From 1XD8-76 sp051880335 (GTDB lineage Bacteria; Bacillota; Clostridia; Lachnospirales; Lachnospiraceae): 5,550 bases of DNA. The DNA is taken from positions 1 through 5,550 of the forward strand of contig JBJENT010000001.1 of assembly GCA_051880335.1 (NCBI GenBank), written 5' to 3'. The translations under genes and the position numbers were made by a program. Numbering within the stretch: the first letter of the stretch is position 1; every line of letters starts with the position of its first letter. The notes beneath the pieces were generated by a model that worked only from the letters and a program-made list of their open reading frames with translations, did no database searches and was not told where the DNA came from. Shown here piece by piece: positions 1 through 5,550 of this stretch.

Positions 1-800
1 AAAGTCGGGGAATAATCCGGCTGGAAGCTGTTTTGCTGTCTCATCCGGATGAAGACCATGTAAATGGAGTGATTGAAATGATAGAGCAGACAGGAAAGAC
101 TGGAATAAAAATTGGCTGCCTTGTGTTGCCTGACGTAAGCCAGGAGCAGAAGGACAGTGGACTGCTGGATTTGCGACAGCTTGCAAAAGAGTATGGGATA
201 CCGGTGCGTTATATAGGAAGTGGAGATGTCATATACGACAAAAGATTGAAAATAGAATGCTTAAACCCGGAGAGTCAATCAGAAGAGAGAGAAGGTGAAA
301 ACAGTCAAAGAAAAGTCACTCAAAGTGAAGCCGAGCAAAGTGGAGTCAGTCAAAGAAAAGATGTTCAAACACAAGATGTTCAGATACAAGATAGAGAGAA
401 CAATCAGCAAAGTGAGGATATGAATGAGATATCAGAGGTACTATATCTGGAATATGGTGAGTTTTCCATGTTACTTACCGGTGATGTTACGGGAACAGCG
501 GAGAAAGAGGTGATTGGAAAGCTGTCGGGAAAGTTGTCGGGAAAAGAGCTGCTTACTGTCCTGAAAGTGGCCCATCATGGTTCTAAGTACTCTACGCCCA
601 TGGAGCTTTTGGAATTGGCAAAACCGAAGTATGCCATTATTTCAGCAGGAGAGAATAACCGATATGGGCATCCACATGAGGAAACGCTTAAAAGACTCGA
701 AGAAGCTGGCTGTAAAATATTACGAACGGATGAAAGGGGATTCATTGAAATATGTGCACGAGGAAAGAGGGTAAAGGTATATGGATACTTAGAGAAATAG
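1..800 (+). CDS. comEC: ComEC-like DNA uptake protein, C-terminal metallo-beta-lactamase domain (5' end missing)
   Basis: This is the last 265 codons (frame starts at base 3) of a gene that begins outside the window. The visible part is the metallo-beta-lactamase-fold domain found at the C-terminus of ComEC/Rec2, the membrane channel that passes single-stranded DNA into the cell during transformation. Motifs seen: SHPDEDH (39-59, metal-binding motif), LLTGDV (471-488), VAHHGS (567-584) and GENNRYGHPHEE followed by RTDERGFIEI near the end. These are typical of ComEC C-termini. The N-terminal competence domain and membrane channel are not in view, so a stand-alone metallohydrolase of the same family cannot be excluded. 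An unusual Gln/Ser/Glu-rich insert lies at about 270-419, where relatives usually have a short loop before the strand carrying the TGD motif. A 12-base tandem duplication (519-542) encodes LSGKLSGK. All metal-site motifs are intact, so the domain may be functional. The holA gene at the other end of the window supports the comEC call. Confidence 0.85.
   Translation, partial: SRGIIRLEAVLLSHPDEDHVNGVIEMIEQTGKTGIKIGCLVLPDVSQEQKDSGLLDLRQLAKEYGIPVRYIGSGDVIYDKRLKIECLNPESQSEEREGENSQRKVTQSEAEQSGVSQRKDVQTQDVQIQDRENNQQSEDMNEISEVLYLEYGEFSMLLTGDVTGTAEKEVIGKLSGKLSGKELLTVLKVAHHGSKYSTPMELLELAKPKYAIISAGENNRYGHPHEETLKRLEEAGCKILRTDERGFIEICARGKRVKVYGYLEK
302..360 (+). repeat. Short direct repeat inside the comEC insert
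   Basis: The 14-base word CAGTCAAAGAAAAG occurs at 302-315 and again at 347-360. The offset is 45 bases, exactly 15 codons, so the reading frame is kept and both copies encode SQRK. Shorter echoes (AAGATGTTCA at 358-367 and 373-382) follow directly. This suggests the low-complexity insert grew by in-frame slippage or duplication. Confidence 0.75.
519..542 (+). repeat. 12-base tandem duplication in comEC
   Basis: AAGCTGTCGGGA (519-530) is followed directly by AAGTTGTCGGGA (531-542), with one mismatch. The duplication is in frame and gives LSGKLSGK between the TGD motif and the HHGS motif of the metallo-beta-lactamase domain. It is a small expansion of a surface loop and is not expected to touch the metal site. 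Confidence 0.7.
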
Positions 801-868
801 AGAATGAATCTTATATACATTTTCAAATCATTTTGAGAAGAATTATTTGGAGAGTTAATCATATTTCT

Positions 869-1253
869 GGGCGGGAAGGGAAAAGAGAGGGCCAGGCGCC
901 CAGAATAGAGAAGAATCAAGCAGAAAAGTGGGAAAGAGTGGGCGGAAGAGGAAAAGAGTGGTCTGGTCGCCCAGAAAAGAGTAAAAAAGTGAAGGAAAGA
1001 GTGAAAGAGTGGGCGGGAGGAGGAAAAGAGAGGATCAGTCGCCCAGAATAGAGCAGAGAAGTGGGAAAGAGTGGGTGGGAGGAGGAAAAGAGAGGACCAG
1101 CTACCCAGAATAGAGAAGAATAGAGCAGAAAAGTGGGAAAGAGTGGGTGGGAGGAGGAAAAGAGAGAACCAGCCGCCCAGAATAGAGAAGAATAGAGCAG
1201 AAAAGTGGGAAAGAGTGGGCGGAAGATGAGAAAGGAAAACTAGTCGCCCACTA
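869..1253. repeat. Purine-rich tandem repeat array, five ~71-72 bp units plus a partial sixth
   Basis: Units start at 869, 940, 1011, 1073, 1145 and 1217, giving lengths of 71, 71, 62, 72, 72 and a partial last copy. The units at 1073 and 1145 differ at only three positions, so the duplication there is recent; the unit at 1011 lacks about 10 bases. Each full unit begins GGGCGG or GGGTGG, continues with a GA-rich stretch, reaches a C-rich element (CGCCC or TACCC) about 20-25 bases later, then continues purine-rich to a common end AAAGAGT. The + strand is about 82% purine in the unit at 1073. The G-rich and C-rich elements can pair as a 5-6 bp stem in every copy. The array fills most of the gap between comEC and the next gene. 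The flank 801-868 is AT-rich with one weak hairpin (TCAAA/TTTGA, 823-836), and 1254-1302 is A-rich with no clear promoter. The repeat family and function are not recognised. Confidence 0.9.
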
Positions 1254-1318
1254 TTTAGGAAAAGAAGAAGCATAAAGCAAAACAAATTGCAAAATAACGA
1301 ATATGCAGAAAGGTAGGC

Positions 1319-1324
1319 AAAAGG
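1319..1324 (+). promoter_or_regulatory. Ribosome binding site that decides the start at 1330
   Basis: AAAAGG lies five bases upstream of the ATG at 1330. The ATG at 1303 in the same frame has only AT-rich sequence before it (ACAAATTGCAAAATAACGA) with no Shine-Dalgarno match. The in-frame ATGs at 1345 and 1351 lack a well-spaced one as well. This favours 1330. Confidence 0.55.
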
Positions 1325-1329
1325 TTATT

Positions 1330-2115
1330 ATGAATACAAATTGTATGGAAATGAATAAGAAGATAGAAAGAATCAATAAAGAACTTGCAACGATTAGCAG
1401 TATGGAAAAGAAATTTCCGAAAGGGGAGTTATTATGTCGTAAAAACGGAAATTATTTCAAGTGGTATTGGAAAAACCAGAAAAATACCACATATCTTCCG
1501 AAAAAGAAAAAGGAGTTTGCTGAAAAACTGGCATTGAAAAAATACTACATTTTCAGGAAGCAGGAACTGGAAAGTGAGCTCGTGGCTTGTAAGTTATATA
1601 TGAAAAAAATGCTTGTATTTGAAGGAAAAGCCGACAGACTTCTGGAGCATCCGGAGTTCAAAAAACTTCTTGAAAAATATTTTGTTCCAATAAAAGAGGA
1701 GCTGGATAAATGGCAAAACGCTTCTTATCCTAAATGGAATAAACATGAAGAGACACTGACAATAAAAGGTACACAAAATAAGATGCTCAGATCAAAATCG
1801 GAAGCGATAATAGATCTAATACTTTATAAAAATAAAATTCCGTTCAGGTATGAAGAAAAAATTATGTTGGAGGGTATTTCATTTCACCCCGACTTTGTGA
1901 TCAGACATCCCGTAACAGGGGAGTTTTATTATTGGGAACATTTTGGAATGATGGATGAGGAGGATTATATAAATCATGCATGTAACAAGCTGAGAGTATA
2001 TTGCAAAAATGGGATTGTGCCATCTGTTAATCTGATCATGACCTTTGAAACAAAGAGCCATCCGCTAAGTGTGGAAAAAGTAGAATCAATTATACATGAA
2101 TATTTCGAAGTATGA
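1330..2115 (+). CDS. Uncharacterised conserved protein with PD-(D/E)XK nuclease-like C-terminal domain
   Basis: This encodes 261 residues from the ATG at 1330; the upstream in-frame ATG at 1303 would add nine but has no ribosome binding site. The N-terminus has a short charged helix, then a segment at about 34-73 (LLCRKNGNYFKWYWKN, TTYLPKK, then a Lys-rich helix) that looks like a few beta strands plus a helix, possibly nucleic-acid binding. A helical middle follows. The C-terminal half carries RSKSE (E158), PFRYE (174-175), HPDF (D188) and YYWEHFG (E203). The E...PD...ExxFG order matches the PD-(D/E)XK nuclease fold as found fused to some UvrD/HelD-type helicases, where the last motif reads E-x-F-G rather than E-x-K. 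I recall similar proteins as common hypotheticals in gut clostridia. No signal peptide or membrane segment is seen, so it is probably cytoplasmic. The gene is visibly more AT-rich than the MATE genes and sits alone between the repeat array and the efflux operon. Target and biological role are unknown; nuclease activity is inferred, not shown. Confidence 0.75.
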   Translation: MNTNCMEMNKKIERINKELATISSMEKKFPKGELLCRKNGNYFKWYWKNQKNTTYLPKKKKEFAEKLALKKYYIFRKQELESELVACKLYMKKMLVFEGKADRLLEHPEFKKLLEKYFVPIKEELDKWQNASYPKWNKHEETLTIKGTQNKMLRSKSEAIIDLILYKNKIPFRYEEKIMLEGISFHPDFVIRHPVTGEFYYWEHFGMMDEEDYINHACNKLRVYCKNGIVPSVNLIMTFETKSHPLSVEKVESIIHEYFEV

Positions 2116-2174
2116 TGGAACATTATTTCGATGTGATGTTGTTCGTAGTATAGTATAACACTGCCCTAAGTCTC

Positions 2175-2203
2175 TTGCATATTCCGATGGATGAATATAT
2201 ACT
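2175..2203 (+). promoter_or_regulatory. Probable sigma-A promoter of the MATE operon
   Basis: TTGCAT (2175-2180) and TATACT (2198-2203) are separated by exactly 17 bases, a good match to the housekeeping -35/-10 layout. Transcription would start near 2210, about 30 bases before the start codon at 2240. This indicates that the two efflux genes can be transcribed independently of the gene ending at 2115. No riboswitch-like fold is apparent in the short leader. Confidence 0.6.
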
Positions 2204-2206
2204 TTC

Positions 2207-2219
2207 GTACAAATAGTAC
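2207..2219. promoter_or_regulatory. Small inverted repeat at the predicted transcription start, possible operator
   Basis: GTAC-AAATA-GTAC is a symmetric sequence just downstream of the predicted -10 element. Its position would suit a repressor site controlling the efflux genes, but the arms are only four bases and no regulator gene is adjacent, so chance is quite possible. Confidence 0.25.
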
Positions 2220-2239
2220 AATCTAAAGGAAAGCGTGAA

Positions 2240-3586
2240 ATGAGAGAAACAAGAATGGTTTCCATGACTGAAGGTAGTGTGACAAAGGCACTTGTCCTTT
2301 TTGCCATTCCGATTTTTATTGGAAATTTATTTCAAAATCTGTATAACATAGTGGACACTGCAATCATCGGCAATGTCCTGGGTGATAATTCCCTTGCGGC
2401 TATGGGAACTGTGGCACCGCTTTACAATATTGTGATCTGTTTCCTGATCGGAATAGCAAATGGGTTTGCGGTTATTCTGGCCCAGGTATTTGGTGCAAGG
2501 GATATGAAGAGCCTGCGTGAAAATATGTCTCTGATTTACGTGTTGAGTGTGATCATTGCAGGAATCCTGACAGTGATCTGCCTGCTTGTCCTGCATCCGA
2601 TTCTGGTAATGCTTCATACGCCGGATGAAATCATAGGACAGGCAGAAAGCTATTTGCGTATTATCATAAGCTTTGCGGTTGTGACTATGTTTTACAATAT
2701 GTTTTCCGCCAGCCTGCGTGCCATTGGAGATAGCAAAACACCACTCTATTTTCTGATGATTTCGTCTGTTTTAAATGGTATATTGGATTTTGTATTTATC
2801 AAAAATATGGGGTTCGGAGTAGAAGGTGCTGCCTATGCTACCGTGATTTCCCAGATCGTATCGGTAATACTCTGCTTCCTTTACGTCTGGAAAAATTGTG
2901 AACTGCTTCGATTTTCCGGAAAAGATTTGAAGTGGGATGGCGATAGAATAAAGGATTTGCTGGCCATGGGACTTTCCATGAGTATGATGACAGTGGTCTT
3001 TATTGGGTCAGTGGCGCTTCAAAGTGCAGTTAATTCCCTTGGAAAGACCATAATTACTGCCCATACAGCAGCCAGAAAAATTCATGACGTGATATCTCTC
3101 CCGATTGGCACGGTGAGTACATCGGTTGCCACATTTGTTGGACAGAATATGGGAAAGAAGGATTATAATAGAATCTATGATGGATTGAAGAAGGGTATCG
3201 GAATCGTATTTATCTGGTGCTCCATTGCAGTATTTCTGGCCTTCGCATTTGGAAAGCAGGCAATCCTTGTATTGACCGGAACAGACAATGCAGTTGTTGT
3301 TGACAATGCATATCTGTATTTAAGGATTAATTCCGTCTTTTACTTTTCCTTAAGTGCATTTATGACTGTAAGGAGTACGATTCAGGGAATGGGACGCAAA
3401 CTGGTTCCTATTCTATCCGGAATGTCAGAACTGATTCTCAAATTTGCAGCAGTGCCTCTCATTGTAGGGGCGTTGGGGTATTTCGGAGTGTGTATTCTGG
3501 AGCCGATTACGTGGACTGTAGGAACCATCATTGTAACCGTTGATTTTATTATGTTAAAAAAGAAAATTGGAAAAGGAAAAATATGA
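2240..3586 (+). CDS. MATE family multidrug/cation antiporter, first of a pair
   Basis: This encodes 448 residues, the normal length for a MATE transporter, an inner-membrane protein of about 12 helices that exports drugs or other organic cations in exchange for H+ or Na+. The start is supported by AAAGGA at 2225-2230. Seen in the N-lobe: the entry motif MTEGSVTKALVLFAIPIFIGNLFQ (9-32), LYNIVDTAIIG with Asp39, the cytoplasmic loop FGARDMKSLR (84-93), and SLRAIGDSKTPLYF followed by NGILDFVFI with Asp183. In the C-lobe: VGQNMGKKDYNRI (300-312) and RSTIQGMGRKLVP (378-390). Asp39 and Asp183 lie where cation-coupling acidic residues sit in characterised archaeal and DinF-type MATE proteins. The tail is short and Lys-rich (KKKIGKGKI), fitting a cytoplasmic end. 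The stop overlaps the start of the second MATE gene. The substrate cannot be deduced. The family call is firm; a specific name such as norM, dinF or mepA is not justified. Confidence 0.93.
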   Translation: MRETRMVSMTEGSVTKALVLFAIPIFIGNLFQNLYNIVDTAIIGNVLGDNSLAAMGTVAPLYNIVICFLIGIANGFAVILAQVFGARDMKSLRENMSLIYVLSVIIAGILTVICLLVLHPILVMLHTPDEIIGQAESYLRIIISFAVVTMFYNMFSASLRAIGDSKTPLYFLMISSVLNGILDFVFIKNMGFGVEGAAYATVISQIVSVILCFLYVWKNCELLRFSGKDLKWDGDRIKDLLAMGLSMSMMTVVFIGSVALQSAVNSLGKTIITAHTAARKIHDVISLPIGTVSTSVATFVGQNMGKKDYNRIYDGLKKGIGIVFIWCSIAVFLAFAFGKQAILVLTGTDNAVVVDNAYLYLRINSVFYFSLSAFMTVRSTIQGMGRKLVPILSGMSELILKFAAVPLIVGALGYFGVCILEPITWTVGTIIVTVDFIMLKKKIGKGKI

Positions 3587-4947
3587 AACAGGATAAGACA
3601 TTTTTGTTTGAAGAAATGAGCATACCGAGAGCAGTGATGGAGCTTTCCGTTCCTACAGTTTTGGGAACGCTGGTTATGATGCTCTACAATCTGGCAGACA
3701 CTTATTTTGTGGGAATGCTGAACGAGCCGGTGCAGAATGCAGCAGTTACGCTGGCAGCACCGCTTTTGTTATCCTTTAATGCAGTGAGCAACCTGTTTGG
3801 GGTGGGGGCATCCAGCATGATGAGCCGGGCCCTTGGAAGGAAAGATTATGACACGGTTCGTGGAGCAGCATCCTTCAGTTTCTATTGCGCCATTGCGTGT
3901 TCGGTTCTGCTGTCTTTGGCGTATACCACTTTTCAGGGTGGATTTTTGGCTGTACTGGGTGCAGATCCGGTTACGACAAAAGCTACCGCCAACTATCTTT
4001 TCTGGACGGTGACCTGTGGAGCATGCCCAGCGATTTTGAATGTGGTGCTGTCGAATATGGTCCGGTCGGAAGGATATTCCATGCATGCCAGTCTGGGCGT
4101 GATGAGTGGATGCATCCTGAACATTCTGATGGATCCGTTTTTCATTCTGCCTCAGTTTCTGGGTATGGGGGCAGCAGGTGCAGGACTTGCTACATTTTTG
4201 TCCAATACCATGGCCTGCCTGTACTTTTTTGTTCTGCTGTTTCTCCGCAGAAAGTCTACCTACGTCTGCCTGAATCCAAGACGGTTCTTTGTCCATAAAG
4301 CGGCGATACTCAGTATATTCGGGGTGGGGATTCCGGCATCCATACAGAATCTGTTAAACGTGACCGGTATGACCATTCTCAACAATTTTACTTCAGCCTA
4401 TGGCGCAGATGCGGTGGCAGCAATGGGCATATCCTATAAAGTAAATATGCTGCCGATGTATGTCTGCATGGGAATCGGACAGGGAATCATGCCCCTGGTC
4501 AGCTACAATTATGCCAGCGGAAATCGGAAGAGAATGAAAGACAGCATCCTGTTTGTGGCAAAGATTATGGCGTTTTTTGCAGTGGCGCTGATGGCAGTCT
4601 ACTTTATCTGGTCTGGGGAAATCACAAGGCTGTTTATGAAAAATGAGTCTATCATCGCTTATGGAACCAGATTTTTGCGGCTGATGAGTATCAGCATCCC
4701 ATTCCTGGCAACGGATTTTATGGCAGTGGGCATTTTTCAGGCCATTGGAAAAGGAAGCTATTCCCTGGTTTTTGCCATACTCAGAAAAGTGGTGCTGGAG
4801 ATTCCGGCACTATACATCTTAAATTATTTCTTCCCGTTATACGGTCTGGCTTTTGCACAGAGCAGTGCAGAAATTGTACTGGCGGTGGCAGCAGTGGTGG
4901 TAATGAGCAGGATACTGAGAGAGGATGGGAAGAAAGAGGTATCTTGA
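3583..4947 (+). CDS. MATE family multidrug/cation antiporter, second of a pair
   Basis: This encodes 454 residues, full length for a MATE transporter with about 12 membrane helices. The start codon overlaps the upstream stop in an ATGA arrangement, with AAGGA (3573-3577) five bases before it inside the previous gene, so translation is probably coupled. Motifs: LYNLADTYFVG (34-44, with Asp39), RALGRKDYDTVR (82-93), RSEGYSMHA followed by NILMDPFFI with Asp184, GQGIMPLVSYNYASGNRKRMK (299-319) and FQAIGKGS (385-392). The GQGxxPLxxYNYxxGNxxR signature resembles MepA-type MATE proteins. It is clearly divergent from its neighbour: the two share family motifs but little else, so this is not a recent tandem duplication. 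Asp39 and Asp184 match the acidic positions of the first protein. It probably acts at the cytoplasmic membrane in efflux of toxic cations; the substrate is unknown. Confidence 0.93.
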   Translation: MKQDKTFLFEEMSIPRAVMELSVPTVLGTLVMMLYNLADTYFVGMLNEPVQNAAVTLAAPLLLSFNAVSNLFGVGASSMMSRALGRKDYDTVRGAASFSFYCAIACSVLLSLAYTTFQGGFLAVLGADPVTTKATANYLFWTVTCGACPAILNVVLSNMVRSEGYSMHASLGVMSGCILNILMDPFFILPQFLGMGAAGAGLATFLSNTMACLYFFVLLFLRRKSTYVCLNPRRFFVHKAAILSIFGVGIPASIQNLLNVTGMTILNNFTSAYGADAVAAMGISYKVNMLPMYVCMGIGQGIMPLVSYNYASGNRKRMKDSILFVAKIMAFFAVALMAVYFIWSGEITRLFMKNESIIAYGTRFLRLMSISIPFLATDFMAVGIFQAIGKGSYSLVFAILRKVVLEIPALYILNYFFPLYGLAFAQSSAEIVLAVAAVVVMSRILREDGKKEVS

Positions 4948-4976
4948 TTTGATATAAAATAACTCTTTCTTTTCCC
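4927..4976 (+). terminator. Possible weak terminator or attenuator at the end of the MATE operon
   Basis: GGGAAGAAAGAG (4927-4938) can pair with CTCTTTCTTTTCCC (4963-4976): nine continuous base pairs, a two-base bulge, then three G-C pairs, around a 24-base loop. The left arm overlaps the last codons of the second MATE gene. The stem is AT-rich, the loop is large and only a short T-tract (CTTTG) follows, so it is a weak candidate. Confidence 0.3.
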
Positions 4977-4980
4977 TTTG

Positions 4981-4989
4981 TGGTATACT
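4981..4989 (+). promoter_or_regulatory. Extended -10 promoter for holA
   Basis: TGG-TATACT is an extended -10 element (TGn followed by a five-of-six match to TATAAT). No good -35 lies 16-18 bases upstream, which is usual for extended -10 promoters. It would start transcription near 4996, about 50 bases before the holA start codon. The leader contains the palindrome CCTTAAGG (5005-5012) with no known role. Confidence 0.5.
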
Positions 4990-5036
4990 ACAGAATAGGT
5001 CATACCTTAAGGCCATATTAAAGTATCTTATGAGAA

Positions 5037-5042
5037 AGGGAG
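5037..5042 (+). promoter_or_regulatory. Ribosome binding site that decides the holA start
   Basis: AGGGAG lies five bases upstream of the ATG at 5048. An in-frame ATG at 5030 would give MRKGADMQRL but lies upstream of this site and has no comparable one of its own, so 5048 is preferred. Confidence 0.75.
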
Positions 5043-5047
5043 CAGAT

Positions 5048-5550
5048 ATGCAGAGGCTCATCGAAGATATCAAATCCGGACAGATAAAGCAGGTCTACCT
5101 GTTGTATGGCGAAGAAGCATATTTGGTCCGGCAGTATAGAGACAAACTGAAAGATGCGGCACTGGCAGGTGGAGATCCTATGAACCTGAATCGTTTTGAA
5201 GGGAAAGGGGTATCCGTACCGGCAGTGATCGATATGGCGGAAACCATGCCATTTTTTGCAGAGCGGCGGGTGCTTCTGCTGGAAAATACAGAACTTTTCA
5301 AAGCCGGTGGAGAAGCACTGGCGGAGTATCTGGAAAAACCAGCACCATCCTCCTGTTTTATTTTTGTAGAGAGTGCAGTGGATAAACGCAGCAGATTATA
5401 TAAAACAGTTGCAAAGCAGGGAATCGCGGTTGAATTTGTCCGTCAGGATGAGCAGACACTGAAAAAATGGGTGCTCAGCATATTAAAAAAAGAGAACAAG
5501 CAGATCACAGCCCAGACCATGGATCTGTTTCTGGAGAAAACCGGGGACCA
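5048..5550 (+). CDS. holA: DNA polymerase III delta subunit (3' end missing)
   Basis: This gene is open to the right edge: 167 complete codons are visible, roughly half of the usual ~330-350 residues. The delta subunit is the wrench of the clamp loader: with delta' and tau/gamma it opens the beta sliding clamp and loads it on primed DNA at the replication fork. Visible features are the N-terminal opening MQRLIEDIKSGQIKQVYLLYGEEAYLVRQY, matching the delta start where a short helix is followed by a strand ending in YLLYGEE (17-23); MPFFAERRVLLLEN (67-80); the strand FIFVESAVDKRSRLYKTV (104-121), the typical VDKRxxLYK element after the strand of the AAA+-like domain; and the start of the next helical domain (DEQTLKKWVLSILKKEN). 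As in other delta subunits, no Walker A motif is seen in the visible part, so no ATPase activity is expected. It is separated from the MATE operon by 100 bases and has its own promoter. A nearby comEC is a common Firmicute arrangement. Confidence 0.92.
   Translation, partial: MQRLIEDIKSGQIKQVYLLYGEEAYLVRQYRDKLKDAALAGGDPMNLNRFEGKGVSVPAVIDMAETMPFFAERRVLLLENTELFKAGGEALAEYLEKPAPSSCFIFVESAVDKRSRLYKTVAKQGIAVEFVRQDEQTLKKWVLSILKKENKQITAQTMDLFLEKTGD

Noticed and set aside
752..1051. Plus-strand open frame of 99 codons overlapping the end of comEC and the first array units
   Set aside because: Its composition is only the purine-rich repeat translated (Arg, Glu, Lys, Gly). The frame is not kept between units and no domain is recognisable.
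869..1253. CRISPR array
   Set aside because: The whole unit is repeated with no unique spacers, unit lengths are 62-72 bases, and no cas genes are present in the window.
575..1285. Long open frame on the minus strand (236 codons) with repeated hydrophobic segments such as LPPTLSHFSALFFSILG
   Set aside because: It reads through the pyrimidine-rich strand of the repeat array, where stop codons are rare because every stop contains purines. It also overlaps the conserved end of comEC, and units of 71 and 62 bases shift the frame, so no protein repeat is maintained across the whole array.
1303..1329. Nine-residue N-terminal extension of the nuclease-like protein
   Set aside because: No ribosome binding site precedes the ATG at 1303, whereas AAAAGG is well placed for the ATG at 1330. 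The extension remains possible but is less likely.
2116..2239. Riboswitch upstream of the MATE genes
   Set aside because: The predicted transcript leader is only about 30 bases, and the region shows no stable multi-helix structure or terminator-antiterminator pair.
3769..4296. Open frames of 175 codons (minus) and 137 codons (plus) inside the second MATE gene
   Set aside because: Both are out-of-frame shadows of a well-supported MATE coding sequence with intact family motifs.

Overview
The window looks like chromosomal DNA from a low-to-mid GC Firmicute, most likely a gut clostridium of the Lachnospiraceae type. The basis is strong purine-rich ribosome binding sites, sigma-A-like promoter elements, clostridial-style protein sequences, and a competence gene (comEC) on the same strand and a few kilobases upstream of holA, genes that often lie close together in Firmicutes. 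The genus cannot be named from the sequence alone.

All five supported genes are on the + strand. Positions 1-800 hold the 3' end of a comEC-like gene: its metallo-beta-lactamase-fold domain, which carries an unusual Gln/Ser/Glu-rich insert. Positions 801-1329 hold no convincing gene. Most of this stretch (869-1253) is a tandem array of five ~71-72 bp units plus a partial sixth. It is very purine-rich on the + strand, and each unit has a short G-rich/C-rich inverted repeat whose arms co-vary between copies. Positions 1330-2115 encode an uncharacterised conserved protein whose C-terminal half carries PD-(D/E)XK-nuclease-like motifs. After a promoter region (2116-2239), two MATE-family multidrug/cation antiporter genes follow (2240-3586 and 3583-4947), overlapping by four bases and so probably co-translated. 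Positions 4948-5047 contain a possible weak terminator and an extended -10 promoter for holA, the DNA polymerase III delta subunit gene, which runs off the right edge.

Functionally the window joins two housekeeping DNA genes (DNA uptake and clamp loading) with a variable interior of a putative nuclease, a two-transporter efflux operon and a structured repeat array. The two MATE genes clearly form one unit. No functional link between the nuclease-like gene, the array and the transporters can be shown from sequence. The most unusual item is the purine-rich array with compensatory changes in its inverted repeat, followed by the nuclease-like gene just downstream of it.
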